A stretch of DNA of 6,329 bases, from the NCBI GenBank assembly GCA_900321895.1, contig ONYB01000174.1:1-6329 (forward strand). The letters run 5' to 3'. Made by a program: the position numbers and the translations under genes. The stretch's first letter is position 1, and each line of letters begins with the position of its first letter. The DNA comes from an uncultured Brachyspira sp. (GTDB lineage: Bacteria; Cyanobacteriota; Vampirovibrionia; Gastranaerophilales; Gastranaerophilaceae). Positions 1-4,999 of the stretch are shown one piece after another. The notes under the pieces are model-generated. The model searched no databases and was not told the DNA's origin. It saw nothing but the letters and a program-made list of their open reading frames with translations.

Positions 1-779
1 ACTTCTTCAACAGTTACATTCTTTTCAGTTTCGAATACAACGTCAACAAGTGAAACATCCGGAGTAGGAACTCTCATTGCGAAACCGTCCAATTTACCCT
101 TCAATTCAGGGATAACAAGAGCAACAGCTTTAGCAGCACCTGTTTTTGTAGGAACGATGTTCAAAGCACCAGCTCTAGCACGACGTGGGTCTTTGTGACC
201 TGCATCCAAAATTCTTTGGTCGCCTGTGTAAGAGTGAACAGTTGTCATCAAACCTTTAACGATACCGAATTTTTCTTTGATAACTTTAGCTACAGGAGCT
301 AAGCAGTTTGTTGTACAAGATGCCATTGAAATAACGTTATGTTTTGCAGGATCGTATTCTTTTTCGTTAACACCCAAAACGATTGTTTTGTCTTCGTTTT
401 TAGCAGGAGCTGAGATGATAACTTTTTTAGCACCGGCTGCGATGTGAGCTTTTGCTTTTTCTGCATCTGTGAAGAAACCTGTTGATTCAACAACAACTTC
501 TACACCCAAATCTTTCCAAGGCAACTGAGCAGGATCTTTTTCAGCAAAGAATTTGATTTTTTTGCCATTAACGATGATACCTTCATCGTAAGCTTCTACA
601 GTACCGTCGAATTTGCCCATAACAGAGTCATATTTGAAAATTCTTGCAGCATCTTCAGGTTTAAGTCCTGGGTCGTTGATAGCTACATAGTTAATTTTGT
701 CAAAAATGCCTTCTTTAATAGCGGCTCTAAGTGTGTTTCTACCGATTCTTCCGAATCCGTTAATTGCTACATTTACCAT
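1..779 (-). CDS. gap: Glyceraldehyde-3-phosphate dehydrogenase, C-terminus cut by window edge
   Basis: This cytoplasmic glycolytic enzyme oxidises and phosphorylates glyceraldehyde 3-phosphate to 1,3-bisphosphoglycerate with NAD(P). Seen: 259 complete codons from the ATG at 777-779. The Rossmann nucleotide motif NGFGRIGR is at residues 7-14. The catalytic segment SCTTNC is at 154-159, with nucleophile Cys155. The paired histidine is His182 in TTVHSYTGDQ. The substrate-binding stretch RRARAGALNIVPT is at 199-211. The family is usually about 335 residues, so roughly the last 75 lie beyond the left edge. The start is fixed by AAGGAGT at 788-794, eight bases upstream, and by the N-terminal MVNVAINGFGRIG typical of the family. 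It lies 127 bases downstream of two WYL regulators on the same strand but has its own promoter, so it is probably transcribed separately. Coenzyme preference and whether this is the glycolytic or gluconeogenic form cannot be decided from the visible part. Confidence 0.97.
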   Translation of the reverse strand, partial: MVNVAINGFGRIGRNTLRAAIKEGIFDKINYVAINDPGLKPEDAARIFKYDSVMGKFDGTVEAYDEGIIVNGKKIKFFAEKDPAQLPWKDLGVEVVVESTGFFTDAEKAKAHIAAGAKKVIISAPAKNEDKTIVLGVNEKEYDPAKHNVISMASCTTNCLAPVAKVIKEKFGIVKGLMTTVHSYTGDQRILDAGHKDPRRARAGALNIVPTKTGAAKAVALVIPELKGKLDGFAMRVPTPDVSLVDVVFETEKNVTVEE

Positions 780-821
780 AAGTTTTTACTCCTTCTTATT
801 TTGTAAATCTATAACATGACT

Positions 822-850
822 TTTATATCATCAACAAAAAAACTAATCAA
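822..850 (-). promoter_or_regulatory. Sigma70-type promoter for gap
   Basis: On the minus strand, TTGATT (850-845) and TATAAA (827-822) are separated by exactly 17 bases. They lie 43 bases or more upstream of the gap ATG, leaving a short leader with a good Shine-Dalgarno site. A second possible pair overlaps it: TTGTTG (837-832), 17 bases, then TTATAG (814-809). Either would give gap transcription independent of the upstream WYL genes. No transcription start data are available, so this rests on consensus match and spacing. Confidence 0.6.
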
Positions 851-906
851 TAGGTTTAGCCGCCGTGAATAATTAAGAAATAATTAAGGATTAGTAAAAC
901 CTGCAA

Positions 907-1827
907 TTAATCGTAGTTTTCAATACATTTTGAAATCACATCAAGCATTCTGTCACGGAGGAATTTTGGTGAAAGAATTGTACAATTTTCGCCATATCTC
1001 ATCAATCTTGCAATCAACATATCCAAATCTTCGGCATCATTTGCAACAATCAGATTTCCGTCTTTATCAAACCCGTTGGAATATTCGCCGTCCTTGAGTT
1101 TGTAAGACTTTGCGAGTCTGTTCTTCAAGGCAAAAACAACAGAGGTTGTATGCGATGAATTTTTTGTAACAATCGGAAGTTGTTTAATACTTTTGATATT
1201 ATCAATCGGAATTTCCGTAAGTTGATCGTTAAACTGCGAATACACACTGAAACAAATTCTGCGGTTAAAATATTTTACCTCTTTCGGTGAGGCAATAATC
1301 GAGGTTTCCTCCCCGTTTGAAAGGTAGATTATTTCAAGCTTTTGCTTGTCTGCACAAAACTTTTCGCACTCCAAAATCTGGTCACGACATTTTGCGAAAT
1401 AAAACGACAAGTCAATATATGATTTACCCGCAAACTCATTTGAGGCAACTCTCGCCTTTTCATCGTAACGAATTTCTATATCTTTTATAAAGTTCAAAAG
1501 ATTTTTGCGAACTTTACCGGCAGGCATAAGCGGAGCGGAGGCTTTCAAAATCTCGACGGCTCTTACGTCGTCCTCCGTAAAATCCACATTAAACGGCATG
1601 TTCAAAAGATAATACTTATTCTTTTGTTTTGTAATCTTTATACAGAAAATCTTTAGCGTATTCAAATATTTATTCAAAATTACGTGCGAATTTTGGATAA
1701 CACCGTCATTTTCGTCCGCGAAAATTTCGATAACATCTTTAAAATCCGCCTCACCATGCAAAAGCAAAGTCAGGAGTTTAAACATTTTTATAACGGAATC
1801 ATTATATTTTTCACTAAGCCTTGCCAT
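907..1827 (-). CDS. WYL-domain transcriptional regulator (second of a tandem pair)
   Basis: This 306-residue protein has the three-part layout of WYL regulators. An N-terminal helix-turn-helix-like region (about 10-75) ends in the wing-like KNKYYLL and is followed by a helical linker. A WYL domain (about 148-219) contains KLEIIYLSNGEE, the strand pair RRICFSVYSQ and the closing IPIDNIKSIKQL. A C-terminal WCX-type domain (about 227-305) ends with YGENCTILSPKFLRDRM. Known for the family: WYL regulators such as PafB/PafC, DriD and CapW/BrxR sense nucleic-acid signals or control DNA-damage and defence genes. The ligand here is unknown. The WYL tripeptide itself is degenerate (F-S-V near 193-195). 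The ATG lies inside the end of the upstream gene, giving a 14-base overlap. Its likely ribosome site, a G-rich AAGGCGGGG about seven bases before it, also lies within that gene, so coupled translation is expected. No terminator hairpin follows before the gap promoter. Confidence 0.85.
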   Translation of the reverse strand: MARLSEKYNDSVIKMFKLLTLLLHGEADFKDVIEIFADENDGVIQNSHVILNKYLNTLKIFCIKITKQKNKYYLLNMPFNVDFTEDDVRAVEILKASAPLMPAGKVRKNLLNFIKDIEIRYDEKARVASNEFAGKSYIDLSFYFAKCRDQILECEKFCADKQKLEIIYLSNGEETSIIASPKEVKYFNRRICFSVYSQFNDQLTEIPIDNIKSIKQLPIVTKNSSHTTSVVFALKNRLAKSYKLKDGEYSNGFDKDGNLIVANDAEDLDMLIARLMRYGENCTILSPKFLRDRMLDVISKCIENYD

Positions 1828-2764
1828 TCAAATACCCCGCCTTCATTGAATTTAGTGTTTGCAAAATTTCATCCTTAACAAATTCAGGATACAGAACCTT
1901 GCAAGAACTTCCGTAAGATAAGATTTTCTGCTTTATCATAAATAAGTTTGATGAAACATACTCAACAACAACAGTGTTGTCATCTTTAATTTCTTTAATG
2001 GCTTCCTCATCGCAAAGTCTTGCGGAGGCTGAATTTGAACTGAGTTCATATCCGACCTTGTAAGTTTTGATATCTTCTACTTCAGATTTTTTCAAAGACA
2101 CGCTCAAGACCTTCAAAATTCTCCCAACAGGGAAATAAGTATACTGTTTGTAATCCAAGCCCGTGCCATAGAGGTAAAGTTTGCCGTTTGAAAACCCGAC
2201 TTTATCCGTAATAACTTGGAATTTTTTTTGCCCGTTCCTCGGCGAATTGTACAAAATCGTAATTTGGGATTTTTTTCGGCAATGTTTGTAAAGTTCCATT
2301 GTCAAAGATTTGTCAACACCCTTGAAAGCAGTCGTCGTTTCATAAGCCTCGACAAGCTTTTCGTTATCAAGCATTGTCGTAAGTTTTTGGAGAAAATTAT
2401 CAAGAATAACCAGTTCATCAACTTCAATATTTTTTGAAATCATTTTGTAAATTTTGACAAGACTTTTTACCTGATCATCCGTAATTTTCAACTGAAACGG
2501 GTGCGAAAGCATTTTATATTTTCCGCCTTCAACTCTTCTTGTCTTAATAATTTCACATCCTGCACGCTTGAGGGAGGTCAAATACACCCTGAAAGTATCG
2601 ATAGAGATAGATTCCTTGATAAACTCATGCTGCATGAATGCCTCGTTAATTTCTTCATAAGAACGAGGAGCTTCCAGAAGAAGAGAAAAAAAGTACAATG
2701 CCTTAAATCCCGTAAAGGACATAAGGTTATAAGTAACAGTTTTTGTTTTCATAAACTCTTTCAT
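1814..2764 (-). CDS. WYL-domain transcriptional regulator (first of a tandem pair)
   Basis: This 316-residue protein is built like its downstream neighbour but is diverged from it. The N-terminal winged helix-turn-helix (about 18-86) has the recognition-helix-like ISIDTFRVYLTSLKRAG and wing GGKYKML. A helical linker (about 95-150) follows. The WYL domain (about 152-223) contains QITILYN, GKLYLYG and FPVGRILKVLSV, where L-Y-L at 196-198 takes the place of W-Y-L. A WCX-type C-terminal domain (about 236-311) ends in YGSSCKVLYPEFVKDEI. Inferred role: a DNA-binding regulator, perhaps working as a heterodimer with the overlapping second gene, as PafB and PafC do in Actinobacteria. The start is set by AAGGAG at 2772-2777, seven bases upstream of the ATG at 2762-2764; the next ATG at codon 5 would be too far from it. 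Target genes cannot be read from the window; autoregulation through the upstream repeats is possible. The domain call is by eye. Confidence 0.85.
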   Translation of the reverse strand: MKEFMKTKTVTYNLMSFTGFKALYFFSLLLEAPRSYEEINEAFMQHEFIKESISIDTFRVYLTSLKRAGCEIIKTRRVEGGKYKMLSHPFQLKITDDQVKSLVKIYKMISKNIEVDELVILDNFLQKLTTMLDNEKLVEAYETTTAFKGVDKSLTMELYKHCRKKSQITILYNSPRNGQKKFQVITDKVGFSNGKLYLYGTGLDYKQYTYFPVGRILKVLSVSLKKSEVEDIKTYKVGYELSSNSASARLCDEEAIKEIKDDNTVVVEYVSSNLFMIKQKILSYGSSCKVLYPEFVKDEILQTLNSMKAGYLNGKA

Positions 2765-2789
2765 ACTAACTCTCCTTCAAGGATATTCT

Positions 2790-2795
2790 ATTATA
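2790..2795 (-). promoter_or_regulatory. Probable -10 element of the WYL operon
   Basis: The minus strand carries a perfect TATAAT (2795-2790), 25 bases before the WYL start codon and 12 bases before its Shine-Dalgarno site. The -35 is poor: at 17 bases there is only CAAAAT, while TTACAA (2821-2816) is 20 bases away. A weak -35 beside a perfect -10 would suit an activator-dependent or controlled promoter, but the leader would be very short. Confidence 0.4.
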
Positions 2796-2854
2796 AAATT
2801 CCACAAATGGCTATTTTGTAACAAAGTTGGGCACAAAACCTTATTTTTGTAAAC

Positions 2855-2895
2855 GGGCATGCTCGAAGTAAACATGGCAAAATGTCAACAAATTT
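2855..2895 (-). repeat. Two-part direct repeat, copy A
   Basis: On the minus strand this copy reads AAATTTGTTGACA (2895-2883), a 19-base gap, then AGCATGCCC (2863-2855). Both parts recur exactly in copy B in the same order and orientation. TTGACA is a perfect -35 hexamer, but no -10 lies at the right distance, so an operator role is as likely as a promoter role. Confidence 0.5.
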
Positions 2896-2974
2896 TTTTT
2901 AAAATCGTTACTTATTTTCATTCATATTTCTTCATTAAGATTTTAAAACACGAATTTTTTCTAATGATAATGCG

Positions 2975-3028
2975 GGGCATGCTTGTCTATTAAAAAATTT
3001 TTCAAAAAATTTGCTTGTCAACAAATTT
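2975..3028 (-). repeat. Two-part direct repeat, copy B
   Basis: On the minus strand AAATTTGTTGACA (3028-3016) is followed after 32 bases by AGCATGCCC (2983-2975). The 13-base and 9-base parts are identical to copy A, but the gap is 13 bases longer, a little more than one helical turn. The outer part overlaps a possible plus-strand -35 (TTGTCA, 3015-3020), so a protein bound here could affect rightward transcription too. Confidence 0.5.
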
Positions 3029-3043
3029 ACTTAGTTTTACATT
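3015..3043 (+). promoter_or_regulatory. Possible promoter for a rightward leader or small RNA
   Basis: TTGTCA (3015-3020) and TACATT (3038-3043) are 17 bases apart, and A-tracts lie directly upstream like an UP element. Initiation would fall near 3050-3053, at the first base of the GGGGAA hairpin arm. The -10 matches the consensus only partly, so this is tentative. Confidence 0.35.
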
Positions 3044-3052
3044 TAATAGTAC

Positions 3053-3174
3053 GGGGAACGCAAAAAAGAAATTCCCCAATCAGGTAATTTTAAAACGGCT
3101 ATCTGATTTGTGAGGAGATACAGGTTTATAGAATAGGACAGTAGGAAAACGAGGTGATGGCAACAAAAGTCCTG
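3053..3174 (+). ncRNA. Candidate structured RNA or long leader of anmK, unidentified
   Basis: Two hairpins abut with no unpaired base between them. GGGGAA (3053-3058) pairs with TTCCCC (3072-3077) around a 13-base loop. AATCAGGTA (3078-3086) pairs with TATCTGATT (3100-3108), with one G-U pair, around another 13-base loop. Further on, AGGAC (3135-3139) can pair with GTCCT (3169-3173). The block starts where a plausible promoter would initiate. I compared it by eye with the common riboswitch cores (TPP, SAM-I, FMN, cobalamin, c-di-GMP-I, glycine) and with RNase P, SRP and tmRNA motifs, and none fits. It could be a small RNA, a 5' leader of anmK, or chance pairing. The 3' end is unknown because no terminator is clear. 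Confidence 0.3.
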
Positions 3175-3327
3175 AAAAAGATTTAAAGAAAATAAATTAA
3201 GGATTAGAAAAAGATAAAAGGTTTAGATATAAGTTTAAAGATTTTGAGGCTGCTATCAGCAGAAAAAGATTAGGGATATTTTTTTTATTTAGGAAAAAGA
3301 GTTATTTGAAAAGTTTTATTAAAATTG

Positions 3328-3357
3328 TTGAGAGATTTGGGGTTTTAGTTGTAATAT
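3328..3357 (+). promoter_or_regulatory. Probable anmK promoter
   Basis: TTGAGA (3328-3333) and TAATAT (3352-3357) are separated by 18 bases. Transcription would begin near 3364, giving a leader of about 45 bases to the ATG at 3410. This also argues against a GTG start at 3371, which would have almost no leader. Both hexamers deviate from consensus. Confidence 0.4.
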
Positions 3358-3409
3358 TAAAAGGTATAGCGTGCGAAGGATAGCATGCGGATTTATACCG
3401 AGGGGCTAT

Positions 3410-4540
3410 ATGAACGGCGAATTAGAAAGCAAAAAAATTATCGGACTTATGTCCGGAACCTCCTGTGACAGCATAGATGCAGGACTTTGTGTGGTACATC
3501 CGGATTTGTCCTGCGAACTCGTTTCAGGGATAAATTACAAGTATCCGCCACATATCAGAGAAAAGATTTTTCATCTATTTTCGGGTGATGCGACAATCAA
3601 AGATGCCTGCCAAATGAATTTTGCAATAGGGGAATGCTTTGCAGAAGCCTGTAACATCCTGATTTCAGAACACGGTAAACCTGATTTTATCGCAAGTCAC
3701 GGTCAAACAATTTATCACTATCCGCTCAACGACAAACTCGACAATATTTCTTTGAAAAGCACTTTACAAATCGGCGAAAGCTCTGTCATTGCCCGAAAAA
3801 CAGGCTGCGAGGTTATTTCAAACTTCAGAGAAGCAGACATCGCAGCAGGTGGAGAAGGTGCTCCGCTCGTTTGTTTTGCGGATGAAAAATGGTTCAAACA
3901 TCTCGGCAGAAATTTCGCAATCCAAAACATCGGCGGAATTTCAAACGTGACAGTAGTTTCTCAAGACAAACCAACCTTCGGATTTGACACGGGGCTCGGA
4001 AATATTATGATTGACTACTGCATGAATAAATTTTACAAAAAACCGTTTGATGAGGACGGAAAAATTGCGAATTCCGGCAAAATTCAAGAAAGCTGGCTTG
4101 ATTGTCTTATGCAGGATGATTATTATTTTAAAAATCCGCCAAAATCAACGGGAAGAGAATATTTTTCAACACAATATATTGAAAATGCCCTAAAATTCGG
4201 ACCGAAAGAACCGGAGGATATTATTGCAACCGTGACAGCCCTGACTGCAAAAACCATTGCAAAATCTTACGAAAGATTTATCTACCCTGATATTGACATT
4301 CAAGAGGTTGTTGTCGGTGGCGGTGGAGCTTACAACCCGGCCTTGATGAAGTTTTTAAGACATTATTTGCCAAAACACATTGATTTAAAAACCCACGATG
4401 CCTACGGAATTTCAAACAACTTTAAAGAAGTCATGGCATTCGCACTTTTGGGCTATTGCACTTACTACGGAATTCCGAACAACCTGCCTGAATGTACTGG
4501 AGCTGATAGCCGAGTTGTCCTAGGTAAAATTACCTATTAA
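3410..4540 (+). CDS. anmK: Anhydro-N-acetylmuramic acid kinase
   Basis: The enzyme opens the 1,6-anhydro ring of anhydro-MurNAc, released by wall turnover, and phosphorylates it with ATP to MurNAc 6-phosphate. This is a cytoplasmic step of peptidoglycan recycling; the product normally goes to MurQ, which is not in this window. Seen in the 376-residue protein: the ATP-loop IGLMSGTSCDSIDA at 11-24, ASHGQT at 95-100, QNIGGISN at 172-179, FDTGLGN at 192-198 with the likely catalytic Asp193, KSTGREYF at 245-252, VVGGGGAYNP at 301-310, and a C-terminal LPECTGA. Length is normal for the family. Two family-consensus positions differ: DSID replaces DGID, and FDTGLGN replaces FDTGPGN. The start is the ATG at 3410, with AGGGG at 3401-3405 and the family motif about ten residues in. 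A GTG at 3371 would add 13 residues but is less likely. The gene appears to stand alone. Confidence 0.95.
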   Translation: MNGELESKKIIGLMSGTSCDSIDAGLCVVHPDLSCELVSGINYKYPPHIREKIFHLFSGDATIKDACQMNFAIGECFAEACNILISEHGKPDFIASHGQTIYHYPLNDKLDNISLKSTLQIGESSVIARKTGCEVISNFREADIAAGGEGAPLVCFADEKWFKHLGRNFAIQNIGGISNVTVVSQDKPTFGFDTGLGNIMIDYCMNKFYKKPFDEDGKIANSGKIQESWLDCLMQDDYYFKNPPKSTGREYFSTQYIENALKFGPKEPEDIIATVTALTAKTIAKSYERFIYPDIDIQEVVVGGGGAYNPALMKFLRHYLPKHIDLKTHDAYGISNNFKEVMAFALLGYCTYYGIPNNLPECTGADSRVVLGKITY

Positions 4541-4603
4541 TTGTCAAATCAGTATACATTTCTTTACAAAAATAGCAAAAAATATTTTTACGCGTTATAA
4601 CAT

Positions 4604-4642
4604 ATTAGTGAGTATGCAAATTTAGAATATTGCATCACTGAT
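4604..4642 (+). other. Bulged stem-loop in the leader of the small gene
   Basis: ATTAGTG (4604-4610) pairs with CACTGAT (4636-4642, one G-U pair). ATGCAA (4614-4619) pairs with TTGCAT (4630-4635). The only interruption is a 3-base bulge, AGT, on the 5' side, and the loop is 10 bases. The structure ends about 18 bases before the Shine-Dalgarno site of the downstream gene. It is not a terminator, since no T-run follows. It could be an mRNA-stabilising or regulatory leader element, or, as an imperfect inverted repeat in DNA, an operator. Confidence 0.4.
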
Positions 4643-4660
4643 TTATGGATTGTTAAAACT

Positions 4661-4668
4661 AAAAGGAG
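4661..4668 (+). promoter_or_regulatory. Strong ribosome binding site deciding the small-gene start
   Basis: AAAAGGAG ends eight bases before the ATG at 4677. The in-frame TTG at 4650 lies upstream of this site and would translate through it, so the ATG is the start. Confidence 0.85.
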
Positions 4669-4676
4669 AAAATAAC

Positions 4677-4928
4677 ATGATTTCACAAAGAGTAGGACAA
4701 AAAGTCGCTAGTACAGCATACGAATATGTTGGTGCAGGTAAAATGTATACAAAAGCTGAGATTGCAAACGCAAAAGCACTTTTGGAAAGTGCAAAATTTG
4801 CAGATACAAAACCGAACGTTGCAGAAGGTATCAAATCTTATATAGCTTCTCACCAAGGTATCACAGTTCCTGTTACACCAAAAGCTAACGAAACTTTTAA
4901 AGGTGAACACATCGACTTTTTCGGCTAA
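4677..4928 (+). CDS. Small soluble protein of unknown function (83 residues)
   Basis: I do not recognise this protein. It has no cysteine, tryptophan, signal peptide or membrane segment. It is rich in Ala, Lys and Glu, with two probable helices (about 26-40, TKAEIANAKALLESAK, and 47-59, NVAEGIKSYIASH). A Pro/Thr/Val-rich stretch, GITVPVTPKA (61-70), and an acidic-aromatic end, GEHIDFFG (76-83), follow. The N-terminal third (RVGQKVASTAYEYVGAGKMYT) looks ordered. That the frame is a real gene is supported by the near-ideal Shine-Dalgarno site, the structured leader, the terminator 36 bases after its stop, and codon use like that of its neighbours. It sits 136 bases after anmK, with no terminator between, so it may be cotranscribed with anmK or have its own promoter; I found none with good spacing. 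It may be abundant, but this is inferred only from the ribosome site. No function is proposed. Confidence 0.75.
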   Translation: MISQRVGQKVASTAYEYVGAGKMYTKAEIANAKALLESAKFADTKPNVAEGIKSYIASHQGITVPVTPKANETFKGEHIDFFG

Positions 4929-4963
4929 TTTATAAAAAAAATACACATTAATAAATACCAAAT

Positions 4964-4994
4964 AAAAGCTCTTGACGAAAATCAAGAGCTTTTT
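4964..4994. terminator. Bidirectional intrinsic terminator between convergent genes
   Basis: AAAAGCTCTTGA (4964-4975) and TCAAGAGCTTTT (4982-4993) form a perfect 12-base-pair stem around the 6-base loop CGAAAA. On the plus strand the stem ends in five Ts (4990-4994); on the minus strand it ends in TTTT followed by ATTT. It lies 35 bases after the small gene and six bases past the end of the rel gene, so it can end transcription from both sides. Confidence 0.9.
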
Positions 4995-4999
4995 ACTGT

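Larger units (their letters stand above)
2765..3409. other. 645-base divergent intergenic region without a recognisable gene
   Basis: This spacer separates the minus-strand WYL pair from plus-strand anmK. I see no open frame with a credible ribosome site on either strand. It holds the WYL -10 element, A-tracts likely to bend the DNA (around 2891-2904, 2953-2961 and 2992-3012), two copies of a two-part repeat, a plus-strand promoter followed by two adjacent hairpins, and a purine-rich stretch (about 3175-3300) that looks neither coding nor structured. A promoter close to anmK sits near its right end. The region is unusually long for a compact AT-rich chromosome, which suggests that it carries regulatory content or a small RNA. 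Confidence 0.7.

Noticed and set aside
883..894. Twelve-base word ATTAAGGATTAG, repeated at 3196-3207
   Set aside because: It is a simple AT-rich word and its two contexts are unrelated; chance is a sufficient explanation. A nearby tandem AATAATTAAG (868-877, 879-888) is likewise low-complexity.
2883..2888. Perfect minus-strand TTGACA as the -35 of the WYL promoter
   Set aside because: No -10-like hexamer lies 15-19 bases downstream, and it is about 120 bases from the start codon. It is better treated as part of the repeat.
3157..3186. Nine-codon minigene beginning ATGGCAACA after GAGGTG
   Set aside because: The ribosome-like GAGG is only two bases from the ATG and the frame stops at once. 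There is no sign of a leader peptide such as a run of regulatory codons.
3250..3262. Hairpin CTGCT-ATC-AGCAG as a terminator of a small RNA
   Set aside because: The stem has only five pairs and the T-run begins about 15 bases later, too far for an intrinsic terminator.
3371..3409. GTG at 3371 as the anmK start, adding 13 residues
   Set aside because: The ATG at 3410 has a better ribosome site and places the GTS motif at the usual distance. The likely transcription start near 3364 leaves the GTG almost no leader.
4521..4536. Perfect palindrome TAGGTAA-AA-TTACCTA at the end of anmK
   Set aside because: The stem is short and AT-rich with a 2-base loop and no following T-run. It lies inside the coding sequence, so it is not a convincing terminator or operator.
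4650..4676. TTG at 4650 as the start of the small gene
   Set aside because: It lies upstream of the strong Shine-Dalgarno sequence, which would then be inside the coding region, and has no good ribosome site of its own.
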